From assembly GCA_039933635.1 (NCBI GenBank), contig JBDTNQ010000003.1, positions 1 through 64,000 of the forward strand: a DNA stretch of 64,000 nucleotides, in the 5' to 3' direction. The notes beneath the pieces are model-generated. The model saw only the letters and a program-made list of their open reading frames with translations. It did no database searches and had not been told where the DNA came from. This document shows, in pieces, positions 52,289-60,158 of the stretch; positions within the stretch are counted from its first letter, which is position 1, and the number at the start of each line of letters is the position of its first letter. Source of the stretch: JBDTNQ01 sp039933635. GTDB lineage: Bacteria; Acidobacteriota; Vicinamibacteria; Vicinamibacterales; SCN-69-37. The translations under genes and the position numbers were made by a program.

Positions 52289-53617
52289 GTGCACGCCGTG
52301 TACACGCTGGCCGTCCTGGTCCTGGCGGTGCTTCTGTCGCCGTGGTTTCTCTACCAGGCGGTCGTGTACCGCAAATATGTCGGGAATTTCGCCCAACGGA
52401 TGGGTCGCCTGCCCGTCAGCTTCAACCTCGATGGCGACGAGTCCATCTGGATTCACGCCGTGTCGGTGGGGGAGGCCCTGACCGCCCGGGCGCTCATTGC
52501 CGACCTCCGGGAACAATACCCCGCGCTGAGGCTGTTCCTGTCCACCACGACGCTCACCGGGCAGCAGATCGCCCGCACCGGGCTCCAGGGGCTGGACGCC
52601 GTCTTCTTCTTCCCCTTCGACATCCCGTTCATCGTCGACCGGACCCTTCGCCTGGTGAAGCCGCGACTCTTCATCATGATGGAGACCGAAATCTGGCCGA
52701 ATCTGCTCCGGGCCTGCAAGCGCCAGGGTGTGAAGACCATGCTCGTGAACGGACGGATTTCGTCGCGGTCATATCCCCGTTACAAGCTGGTCCGGCCCTT
52801 CTTCCGCGACGTCCTCCGCGACGTGGATCGCTTCTGCATGCAGAGTGACGAGAACGCGCGCCGCCTCATTGACATTGGCGCCGAACCGGCCCGCGTGGTC
52901 GTCACCGGCAGCCTGAAATTTGATTCCCTCGAGGTGCCCGGCGCGGCAGCCGGCCGAGGCGCCGGCCGTGTCCTCCGGTATTTCCGCATTCCGCCCTCGC
53001 GTCCCGTGTTCATTGCGGCGAGCACGCTGAAGGGGGAGGAAGCGCCGGTCCTGGCCGCGTTCGCCGCCGTGCGCCGCGCGCACCCGTCGACCTTGCTGAT
53101 TCTCGCGCCGCGGAAACCCGAGCGCTTTGCCGAGGCCGAGGCCCTCGCCCGCGCCGAGGGGCTGCGCGTCGTTCGCAAGACCGAACTCTCGGTGGACGCG
53201 GAGCCGCGCGCCGACGTGGTCGTGCTCGACACGATTGGTGACCTGGCGTTCGTCTTCCAAGTGGCGACCGTGGTCTTCGTCGGGGGCAGCCTCGTGGATC
53301 ACGGTGGCCACAACATCCTGGAGCCGGCCGTGCACGGCAAGCCGATCGTGTTCGGCCCGCACATGGAGAATTTCGCCGAGATTGCCAAGACGTTCCTGGG
53401 CCGGCAGGCGGCGATTCAGGTGCCGGACGCCGGTGGTCTGTCGGCGGCGATTCTGCGGCTCGTGGGGGACCCAGTCGAGCGTGCCCGGCTCGGTGCCGCC
53501 GCCCGTGCGCTGGTCGAGGCCAACCGCGGCGCCAAGCCGCGCACCATGCAGGCGATCGCCGCGCTCTTACCCCCCCCGGGAAGTCGCGGCATCGTGCGTC
53601 CATTCCGGCGTGTCTAG
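52289..53617 (+). CDS. waaA: 3-deoxy-D-manno-octulosonic acid (Kdo) transferase
   Basis: Inner-membrane GT30 enzyme of 442 residues that adds Kdo to lipid IVA. The GTG at 52289 opens a membrane anchor (VYTLAVLVLAVLLSPWFLYQ). Family segments are WIHAVSVGEALTARALI, ETEIWPNLLRACKRQGVKTMLVNGRIS (in pieces), VVTGSLKFD, FIAASTLKGEE and GGSLVDHGGHNILEPAVHGKPIVFGPHMENF (in pieces). No ribosome site is seen, so the start is uncertain by a few codons. First gene of the LPS operon, divergent from gap. Confidence 0.93.
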   Translation: MHAVYTLAVLVLAVLLSPWFLYQAVVYRKYVGNFAQRMGRLPVSFNLDGDESIWIHAVSVGEALTARALIADLREQYPALRLFLSTTTLTGQQIARTGLQGLDAVFFFPFDIPFIVDRTLRLVKPRLFIMMETEIWPNLLRACKRQGVKTMLVNGRISSRSYPRYKLVRPFFRDVLRDVDRFCMQSDENARRLIDIGAEPARVVVTGSLKFDSLEVPGAAAGRGAGRVLRYFRIPPSRPVFIAASTLKGEEAPVLAAFAAVRRAHPSTLLILAPRKPERFAEAEALARAEGLRVVRKTELSVDAEPRADVVVLDTIGDLAFVFQVATVVFVGGSLVDHGGHNILEPAVHGKPIVFGPHMENFAEIAKTFLGRQAAIQVPDAGGLSAAILRLVGDPVERARLGAAARALVEANRGAKPRTMQAIAALLPPPGSRGIVRPFRRV

Positions 53618-53618
53618 G

Positions 53619-54569
53619 ATGCTGCCGTGGCGCCGCCCGACACGACCTGTGATCAGCGTAGGGAACCTCGCGATGGGCGGACGCGGCAAGACGCCGACCG
53701 TCGCGGCCGTCGCGCAACTGCTTGTCGACGCCGGTGAGCGGCCCGCCATTCTCAGCCGCGGTTACGGACGACGCGCGCCGATTGACGATGTCGTCGTCGT
53801 CAGCGACGGCACCCACGTACTGGCGGATCTGGATCGGAGCGGCGACGAGCCGCTGATGCTGGCGCGTCAACTCGCGGGTGCGGCCGTGCTCGTGTGCGAC
53901 GTCCGCGTCACGGCCGCGGCCCTGGCCGAAGAGCGGTACAACGTCACGGTGCATCTGCTCGATGACGGCTTTCAGCATCGTTCGCTGAAACGCGACATCG
54001 ATCTGGTTCTCGTGACCCCGGCGGACCTGCGCGATCGTCGGCTGCCGCTCGGCCGGCTGCGTTCGTCGCCGTCCGCGTTGTCGCGCGCACACGCGGTGCT
54101 CGTTGACGGCGTCGGGGTGGAGGCGGTGACCACAGCGCTCGACGCCGTGGCCCCGGCGGCGCGAACGTCCCGATACGCGATCGCGCGGCATCTGGGCGAT
54201 CCGTGGATGATTGAGGAAGGCCGCCCGGCGATTTCACGCGAAACGCCCGTCGTGGCGGTGGCCGCGATCGCGTCGCCCGATCGGTTCAAGCAGGCGCTCG
54301 AAGCCGGCGGGTGGCGCGTGACGACGATGCTGGCGTTTCGCGACCATCATGCGTTTACCGCACGCGATGTGTCGCGCATGGCGCAGGCCGTGATCGATTC
54401 GGGGGCGCAAGGTGTGTTGACGACCGAGAAAGACGCGATGCGGTTGTTACCGTTGCGGCCGTTGCCGGTAGCCGTGGGCGCCGTGCCGCTGCGGGTGTCG
54501 ATTGAGCCGGCCGCCGAGTTCGGCGCCTGGCTGCTGGGCACGTTGCGGAAGGTGCGGGCCCGATGCTGA
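53619..54569 (+). CDS. lpxK: Tetraacyldisaccharide 4'-kinase, short N-terminus
   Basis: Kinase of 316 residues that phosphorylates the lipid A precursor at the 4' position. The P-loop region is PVISVGNLAMGGRGKTPTVA and LLDDGFQHRSLKRDIDLVLV is diagnostic, as are AIASPDRFKQALEAGGW and VLTTEKDAMRL. Only about 10 residues precede PVISVGN, whereas E. coli LpxK has about 45 including a membrane-associating helix. The start is one base after the waaA stop (TAGGATG). Either the anchor is dispensable here or translation begins upstream inside waaA. Confidence 0.9.
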   Translation: MLPWRRPTRPVISVGNLAMGGRGKTPTVAAVAQLLVDAGERPAILSRGYGRRAPIDDVVVVSDGTHVLADLDRSGDEPLMLARQLAGAAVLVCDVRVTAAALAEERYNVTVHLLDDGFQHRSLKRDIDLVLVTPADLRDRRLPLGRLRSSPSALSRAHAVLVDGVGVEAVTTALDAVAPAARTSRYAIARHLGDPWMIEEGRPAISRETPVVAVAAIASPDRFKQALEAGGWRVTTMLAFRDHHAFTARDVSRMAQAVIDSGAQGVLTTEKDAMRLLPLRPLPVAVGAVPLRVSIEPAAEFGAWLLGTLRKVRARC

Positions 54570-55516
54570 CCCGCCTGCGCCACCGCGTCGAGTACGCCGT
54601 CGTGATGACGGTGCGCTACGCCAGCGGCGTCCTGCCCGTGCGTCTGGCGCTGGCGCTGGGATCGATGGTCGGCCTCGTCTTCCACGCGATCGACGGATCG
54701 CATCGGCGCCTGGCGGTGTCACAGCTCCGCGCCGCCTTCCCGATGCGCAGCGAAGCCGAGTGCCGCGCGATTGCGCGGCAGACGTTCATCCACTTCGGCC
54801 GGTCCCTGGTGATGGTGCTGCGCGTGAGCACCCTGACGGCCTCCGAGCTGCTGAACCTCGTGGACGTCGAGGGCGAGGATCGGATCCAGACGGCGCTCGC
54901 CGCTGGGAACGGCGCCATCGTCTTCTCGGGCCATTTCGGGTACTGGGAACTGCATGGACTGGTCCACGCGCTGGTGCTCGCGCCCATGTCGGTGCTCGCG
55001 CGGCCGCTCGACAACCCGTACCTCCACGGGCTGCTCGAGCGCATGCGCCGCGCGACCGGCAACCAGGTGATCTATCGACAGGGCGCGCTGCGTCGCGTGC
55101 TGCGCGCGCTCCAATCCAACGAGTGTGTGGCGATCCTGATCGATCAGCACATCCACGGCGCGGACGCGGTGCCGGTGGATTTCTTCGGCCGGCCGGCGGC
55201 AACGACGGCCGCGCTTGCGACACTGGCCCTACGGACGGGCGCGCCGCTCGTTCCCGCCTTCGCGATTCCGCTGCCTGACGGCCGCTGTCGCCTCGTCTAT
55301 GAGCATCCGGTCGAGATGCCGGCGACGACGGCAACGGACCCGGTGTTGGAGCTGACGCAGCGCTGTACCGACGTCCTCGAAATGTACGTCCGCCGGTATC
55401 CTCATCTCTGGCTCTGGATGCACCGCCGCTGGCGCGACCTGCCGGCAACCGCGGACCCGTCGGGCGGCATGTTCCCGACCGCCACGGCGGATGAGAACGA
55501 GTCGATGGAGTCATGA
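54563..55516 (+). CDS. Lipid A biosynthesis acyltransferase (LpxL/LpxM family)
   Basis: Membrane-bound late acyltransferase of 317 residues, seven-base overlap with lpxK. The catalytic HxxxxE motif is GHFGYWE, followed by LARPLDNPYLHGLLERMR and the DQH motif in ILIDQHIHGADAVPVDFFGRPA. It adds a secondary acyl chain to Kdo-lipid A; whether LpxL- or LpxM-like cannot be told. The C-terminal helix MYVRRYPHLWLWMHRRWR is typical. Confidence 0.92.
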   Translation: MLTRLRHRVEYAVVMTVRYASGVLPVRLALALGSMVGLVFHAIDGSHRRLAVSQLRAAFPMRSEAECRAIARQTFIHFGRSLVMVLRVSTLTASELLNLVDVEGEDRIQTALAAGNGAIVFSGHFGYWELHGLVHALVLAPMSVLARPLDNPYLHGLLERMRRATGNQVIYRQGALRRVLRALQSNECVAILIDQHIHGADAVPVDFFGRPAATTAALATLALRTGAPLVPAFAIPLPDGRCRLVYEHPVEMPATTATDPVLELTQRCTDVLEMYVRRYPHLWLWMHRRWRDLPATADPSGGMFPTATADENESMES

Positions 55517-56571
55517 GCGAACCGACGCCCGCCACCGTCGCTCGCGTGGTGATCCGTCCGCCCAACTGGCTGGGGGATGCAGTGATGGCGTTGCCGGCGA
55601 TGGCCGCGCTGCGCCTGCACTGGCCCGCTGCAGATCTCACGATTGCGGCCGTGCCGTCCGTGGCCGCGTTGTTTCGCGAAGACACGGACGTCCATCCGAA
55701 CCACGTCATCGATCTGCCCACCGGCACGAGCGCAGCGGTGGCGGCGCTCGAAGGGGGCGGCTTCGACGTCGGCGTCCTCTTTCCCAATTCGTTCCGGTCC
55801 GCGTGGCAGTTCTGGCGCGCGGGCATTCCCGCGCGCTGGGGCTACGCGCGGTCGGGCCGCCGGCTGCTGCTGACAAAGTGCAGTGCCCGCGCGAGACGCG
55901 CCGGCGCCACCCATCAGGTGGATTACTACCGCGATCTGGTTGCCGGCCTCGGCATTGCGGAGGGCACACCGTCCGTCCCTCGGCTGGCGCCGTCACATCC
56001 CAGTGCGGAGCGCGCGCACGCGCTCCTGGCGCAGCTGGGCGTGCAGGACGACGAGCTGTTGATCGGCATGGCGCCGGGCGCCGCCTATGGACAAGCCAAG
56101 CAATGGTCGCCGGATCGGATGGCCGAGGTCGCCGCACGGCTGGTGCGCGCGCGCCACTCGCGCATTGTCATCGTCGGCGCCTCGCATGATCGCGAGGCCG
56201 CGCGTGCGATAGAATCCTGGCTTCGTGCGCACACGCCGGATGTGATCGATCGCGTGATCAACCTGGCGGGCCGCACGAGTCTTGGCGCGCTCGTCGGTGT
56301 GGCGGCGCGCTTCTCGGCGTTCCTGTCGAACGACTCCGGCGCCATGCACCTGGCGGCGGCGCTCGGCAGGCCGGTGGTCGCGATTTTCGGACCGACGGAC
56401 GAACGCGCCACGCGTCCCCTCGGACCTCATCGAGTCATCAACGTGCCCGTCTTCTGCCGTCCCTGTCTCCTTCGCGACTGCCCGATCGATCACCGTTGCA
56501 TGAAACGGATCTCGGCCGACAGCGTCTTCTCCGCCGTGTCCCAGGCGCTCGACGCGGGGACGGCCCGTTGA
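55513..56571 (+). CDS. waaF: LPS heptosyltransferase II
   Basis: GT9 enzyme of 352 residues that adds the second heptose to the inner core. ATGA overlap with the acyltransferase stop. Landmarks are IRPPNWLGDAVMALPAMAAL, GVLFPNSFRSAWQFWRAGIP, MAPGAAYGQAKQWSPDRMAE, and the donor site SNDSGAMHLAAALGRPVVAIFG followed by FCRPCLLRDCPIDHRCM with four Cys. The Cys-rich end is usual for WaaF. Confidence 0.92.
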   Translation: MSEPTPATVARVVIRPPNWLGDAVMALPAMAALRLHWPAADLTIAAVPSVAALFREDTDVHPNHVIDLPTGTSAAVAALEGGGFDVGVLFPNSFRSAWQFWRAGIPARWGYARSGRRLLLTKCSARARRAGATHQVDYYRDLVAGLGIAEGTPSVPRLAPSHPSAERAHALLAQLGVQDDELLIGMAPGAAYGQAKQWSPDRMAEVAARLVRARHSRIVIVGASHDREAARAIESWLRAHTPDVIDRVINLAGRTSLGALVGVAARFSAFLSNDSGAMHLAAALGRPVVAIFGPTDERATRPLGPHRVINVPVFCRPCLLRDCPIDHRCMKRISADSVFSAVSQALDAGTAR

Positions 56572-56573
56572 CC

Positions 56574-57161
56574 ATGCGACCGGCCGTCTTCCTGGATCGC
56601 GACGGCACGATGATTCACGACGTGGGTTACCTCCGGCGCCTCGACGAGGTGCGCTGGTTTGCGTCCACGATCGACGCGATTCGCCTGATCAACCGTGCGG
56701 GCTTTCTCGTGTTCGTCGTCACGAACCAGAGCGGCATCGGCCGTGGCGTGATTGCGCCCGAGTTCGTCCCGGAGGTGCACCGACGCATGAACGATCTGAT
56801 CGAGGCCGGGGGTGCGCGAGTGGACGGCTGGTTCTACTGCCCGCATCATCCTCGAGCCGAGGTGGAGATGTACCGCGCCGTGTGCGAGTGCCGAAAGCCG
56901 ATGCCTGGTCTGATTCGGCAGGCCGAGGCGGCACACGCGATCGATCTCCCGCGGTCCTTCGTCATTGGCGACAAGCCGATTGACGTCGGTCTCGGTGTGG
57001 GCGTCGGCGCGCGAGGAATTCTCGTGCGCACCGGCTACGGCGAGGAGACCTTGCAGACCTGCGGCGGCCAAGTCCCCGGCGCGGCGTTCGTCGCCGCCGA
57101 CCTCATGGAGGCGACATCATGGCTCCTCGGCGCCAGCGGCCATCCGCGCGATCCGCAGTGA
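56574..57161 (+). CDS. gmhB: D-glycero-beta-D-manno-heptose-1,7-bisphosphate 7-phosphatase
   Basis: HAD-superfamily phosphatase of 195 residues in ADP-heptose synthesis. Nucleophile and acid are Asp in VFLDRDGTM, motif II is VVTNQSGIGRG, the zinc loop is CPHHP with CECRKP, and GDKPIDVGLG closes the site. It starts two bases after waaF. Confidence 0.93.
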   Translation: MRPAVFLDRDGTMIHDVGYLRRLDEVRWFASTIDAIRLINRAGFLVFVVTNQSGIGRGVIAPEFVPEVHRRMNDLIEAGGARVDGWFYCPHHPRAEVEMYRAVCECRKPMPGLIRQAEAAHAIDLPRSFVIGDKPIDVGLGVGVGARGILVRTGYGEETLQTCGGQVPGAAFVAADLMEATSWLLGASGHPRDPQ

Positions 57162-58147
57162 CGGCGCGAGGCATTCTTTCGCGTTTTCGCCGGCTGCGCG
57201 TGGCCGTGGTCGGTGACCTCGTCGCTGACGAGTTCATCTACGGCCAGATCGATCGCGTCTCGCGCGAGGCGCCCGTGCTCATCCTCAGCTACGACTCGAC
57301 GGAAGTGCTGCCGGGCGGCGCGGGGAACGCCGCGAATAACGTCGCGGCCTTGGGGGGGCGAGTCGAGGCGGTCGGCGTGGTCGGACGAGACGATGGCGGC
57401 ACGCGTCTGCTGAAGGCGCTGGCGCCGCGTGTTTCCGTGACGGGCGTGGTACGCGCATCGGGCTACGTCACGCCGGTCAAAACACGAATTCTTGCCGGCG
57501 GCGTGCACTCCGCGAAGCAGCAGGTCGTGCGCATCGATCGCGCCGGCGGCGCCCCGTCGGCGGCCGTGTTGGGGCGCGTCGAAGCCGCGCTCGTGTCCGC
57601 CATGCGCCGCGCCGACGCGATCATCATTTCCGACTACGGCAAGGGGATCGTGACGCCGGCGCTGTGGAATCGCGCGCGGACCGCGGCGCGCGTCCGTCAT
57701 GTGCCGCTGGTGTTCGTCGATTCGCGCTACGCGCTGAGCGGGTTCGTCGGCATGACGGCGTGCACGCCGAACGAGTCCGAGGTCGAGGCGCTGCTCGGCA
57801 TCCGTATCAATGACGATCGGCAGATGCTCGAGCGCGCGGGCCGCACGCTGCTCACGCGGCTCGAGTGCGAGGCGGTGCTGATCACGCGCGGCAGCCGCGG
57901 CATGGCGTTGTTCGAAATGGGCCGTCCCACGGAACACATTGCCATCCTCGGTTCGGATCAGGTGACGGATGTCACCGGCGCCGGCGATACCGTCATTGCA
58001 ACCTTCACGCTGGCCGTCGCCGCGGGCGCGTCGTTTTCGCAGGCTGCGCACATCGCCAACGCGGCTGGTGGCATTGTGGTGATGAAGCGCGGCACGGCGA
58101 CGGTCAGTACGGAGGAGCTCGGCGAAGCCCTGCGGGGCCGCCGATGA
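57158..58147 (+). CDS. rfaE1: D-glycero-beta-D-manno-heptose-7-phosphate kinase
   Basis: PfkB/ribokinase-family kinase of 329 residues, equivalent to the N-terminal half of HldE. The GTG at 57158 overlaps the gmhB stop (GTGA); an ATG 39 bases earlier is possible. Signatures are VVGDLVADEFIYGQIDRVSREAPV, LPGGAGNAANNVAALGG, ISDYGKGIVTP and DVTGAGDTVIATFTLAV with the catalytic Asp. Confidence 0.93.
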   Translation: MTARGILSRFRRLRVAVVGDLVADEFIYGQIDRVSREAPVLILSYDSTEVLPGGAGNAANNVAALGGRVEAVGVVGRDDGGTRLLKALAPRVSVTGVVRASGYVTPVKTRILAGGVHSAKQQVVRIDRAGGAPSAAVLGRVEAALVSAMRRADAIIISDYGKGIVTPALWNRARTAARVRHVPLVFVDSRYALSGFVGMTACTPNESEVEALLGIRINDDRQMLERAGRTLLTRLECEAVLITRGSRGMALFEMGRPTEHIAILGSDQVTDVTGAGDTVIATFTLAVAAGASFSQAAHIANAAGGIVVMKRGTATVSTEELGEALRGRR

Positions 58148-58644
58148 CGAGCGGCGGCGTCGTCACCGACGCGGCGCTGGTGGAGCTGGTCGCGGCCGAT
58201 CGGCGCGCGGGGCGCACGATCGCCTTTGCCAACGGCTGCTTCGATGTGCTCCACGTCGGACACGTGCGCTACCTCGAGGGCGCGAAGCGGGAAGGCGATC
58301 GCTTGATCGTCGCCGTGAACGACGATGACTCCGTGCGTGGACTCAAGGGCCCAGGACAACCTGTACTGCCGGCGAACGCCCGCGCCGAGCTCGTAGCCGC
58401 GCTCCGCGCCGTTGACTACGTCGTCACGTTTCCCGATCGCACGGTGGAACGGTTGCTGCGCCTGCTCAAGCCGGACGTGCACTGCAAGGGGACGGACTAC
58501 ACGGTCGACACGGTGCCCGAGAGGGATGTGGTGCGCGAGTACGGCGGCCGCGTCGCGGTGGTTGGCGATCCGAAGGACCACTCCACGACGGAATTGCTGC
58601 AGAAGCTTCGGAGCGAAGGCCCGCCTGGAAGGACGGATGGCTGA
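58144..58644 (+). CDS. rfaE2: D-glycero-beta-D-manno-heptose 1-phosphate adenylyltransferase
   Basis: Nucleotidyltransferase of 166 residues, equivalent to the C-terminal half of HldE. ATGA overlap with rfaE1. The cytidylyltransferase-like site FANGCFDVLHVGHVRYLEGAK contains the HxGH motif, with DRLIVAVNDDDSVR and CKGTDYT following. The split arrangement contrasts with the fused E. coli protein. Confidence 0.93.
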   Translation: MTSGGVVTDAALVELVAADRRAGRTIAFANGCFDVLHVGHVRYLEGAKREGDRLIVAVNDDDSVRGLKGPGQPVLPANARAELVAALRAVDYVVTFPDRTVERLLRLLKPDVHCKGTDYTVDTVPERDVVREYGGRVAVVGDPKDHSTTELLQKLRSEGPPGRTDG

Positions 58645-59653
58645 AGGCCAGCCGCGGCTGCTCATCGTGCGACTGGGATCGCTTGGCGATCTCGTCCACA
58701 CGCTGCCCGCGGTCGCGGCATTGCAGCGGGCGCGCCCGGACGCGGCGATCGATTGGCTGGTCGATCGCGTCCATCAGGAGTTCCTGTCCCTCGTGCCAAT
58801 CGTGTCGGCGATCATCGCGCTCGAGCGACCGACGATCGGGGCCTGGCTCGAGGCGCGACGAACGATGCGCGCGCGGCACTACGAGGCGGCGATCGACTTT
58901 CAAGGCCTCATCAAATCGGCGGCGCTGGCGCGGCTGTCCGGAGCCCGCCGCGTGATCGGGTTCGATCGGGCGGCGCTTCGCGAGCCCGTGGCGGCGTGGC
59001 TCTACACCGAGCGGGTGGCCGTGGGCGAAGGGCGTCACGTCATCGACAAGAACCTCATGTTGGCGGCCGCGCTCGGCGCAGGAACGTCGCTCCGCGTCTT
59101 TCCAGTCGCCGACGTCGCGTCACCGGCGCTGGAACACGTGCGGAGCCAGGGACTGTCCGAGTTCGCGTTGCTCAACTGCGGTGCGGCGTGGCCCAACAAG
59201 CGATGGCCGGCCGATCGGTTCGGACAGATCGCGGTATGGCTGCGCGAGAAGCACGGTCTCCGTTCCGTGGCGCTGTGGGGACCTGGCGAGGCCGATCTTG
59301 CAGCCGAGGTCGTGCGCGTCTCCGGCGGTGCGGCCGTCGCGGCGCCGCCGACCGGGTTGCGCGATCTCGTGGCGCTGTCGCGCGCGGCGCGGCTGATCGT
59401 GTCCGGAGACACCGGGCCGACCCACATCGCCGGCGCGGCGGGCACGCCCATCGTCGCGATCTTCGGTCCAACGGATCCGGCGCGCAATGGGCCCTGGGAT
59501 CCCAGGGACGTGATCGTCTCGCGGTACAGCGTGTGTGGCTGTCACTATCAACGCCGGTGCTCTCGGACGGGCAACGACTGGTGTTTGCTCCAGGTGGATG
59601 TGGCTGAGGTGCAGCGTGCGATCGACGACCGGCTCGCGCCGCAGCCGCAATAG
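58637..59653 (+). CDS. waaC: LPS heptosyltransferase I
   Basis: GT9 enzyme of 338 residues that adds the first heptose to Kdo. Eight-base overlap with rfaE2. Landmarks are LIVRLGSLGDLVHTLPAVAAL, DWLVDRVHQEFLSLVP, AIDFQGLIKSAALARLSGARRVIGF and the donor site VSGDTGPTHIAGAAGTPIVAIFGPT. The C-terminal Cys cluster (CGCHYQRRCSRTGNDWC) is extended relative to E. coli WaaC. Confidence 0.88.
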   Translation: MAEGQPRLLIVRLGSLGDLVHTLPAVAALQRARPDAAIDWLVDRVHQEFLSLVPIVSAIIALERPTIGAWLEARRTMRARHYEAAIDFQGLIKSAALARLSGARRVIGFDRAALREPVAAWLYTERVAVGEGRHVIDKNLMLAAALGAGTSLRVFPVADVASPALEHVRSQGLSEFALLNCGAAWPNKRWPADRFGQIAVWLREKHGLRSVALWGPGEADLAAEVVRVSGGAAVAAPPTGLRDLVALSRAARLIVSGDTGPTHIAGAAGTPIVAIFGPTDPARNGPWDPRDVIVSRYSVCGCHYQRRCSRTGNDWCLLQVDVAEVQRAIDDRLAPQPQ

Positions 59654-59656
59654 ACC

Positions 59657-60154
59657 ATGAAAAGACTGGCTCGACTTCGCGTGCCGCTCGGTTTCCTGTG
59701 TGCGGCAGTGGCCCTGGCCCTCGTCCGGCCGTCGTGGGCCACGTGGCCGGTGGGGGCGGCGGTGGCGGCGATGGGGGAGTGCCTTCGTCTGTGGGCCGCT
59801 GGGCACATCGACAAGGGGCGCGAGATCACGCGGTCGGGCCCCTATCGATTCCTACGCCACCCGCTCTACGTGGGCTCGACGCTCATTGGTCTCGGGTTCG
59901 CGCTGGCGTCCGGCAGCGTTATCGTGTGGGCGTTGACGACGGTGTACCTGGGGGTCACGCTGGCGGCGGCGGTGCGGACCGAGGAGCGCACGCTCGATGA
60001 ACGCTTTGATGGCGCCTACTCCGAATATCGCGAGGGCCGAGCGGTTCCCGTGGATCGTCCCTTCACGTGGGCGCGCGTGATGGCCAACCGCGAATACCGC
60101 GCGGTGACGGGTGTGCTCATCGCGTTTTCCTGGCTGCTGATTCGGTTGCGGTGA
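59657..60154 (+). CDS. Isoprenylcysteine-methyltransferase-like membrane protein
   Basis: Membrane protein of 165 residues in the ICMT/PEMT superfamily of SAM-dependent methyltransferases. It has about four helices, and the SAM-binding C-terminal part shows GPYRFLRHPLYVGSTLIGLG and EERTLDERFDGAYSEYR, both conserved in the family. It lies in the LPS operon, three bases after waaC, so a lipid or polyprenol substrate is possible, but that is inference from position. Confidence 0.85.
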   Translation: MKRLARLRVPLGFLCAAVALALVRPSWATWPVGAAVAAMGECLRLWAAGHIDKGREITRSGPYRFLRHPLYVGSTLIGLGFALASGSVIVWALTTVYLGVTLAAAVRTEERTLDERFDGAYSEYREGRAVPVDRPFTWARVMANREYRAVTGVLIAFSWLLIRLR

Positions 60155-60158
60155 TGAT

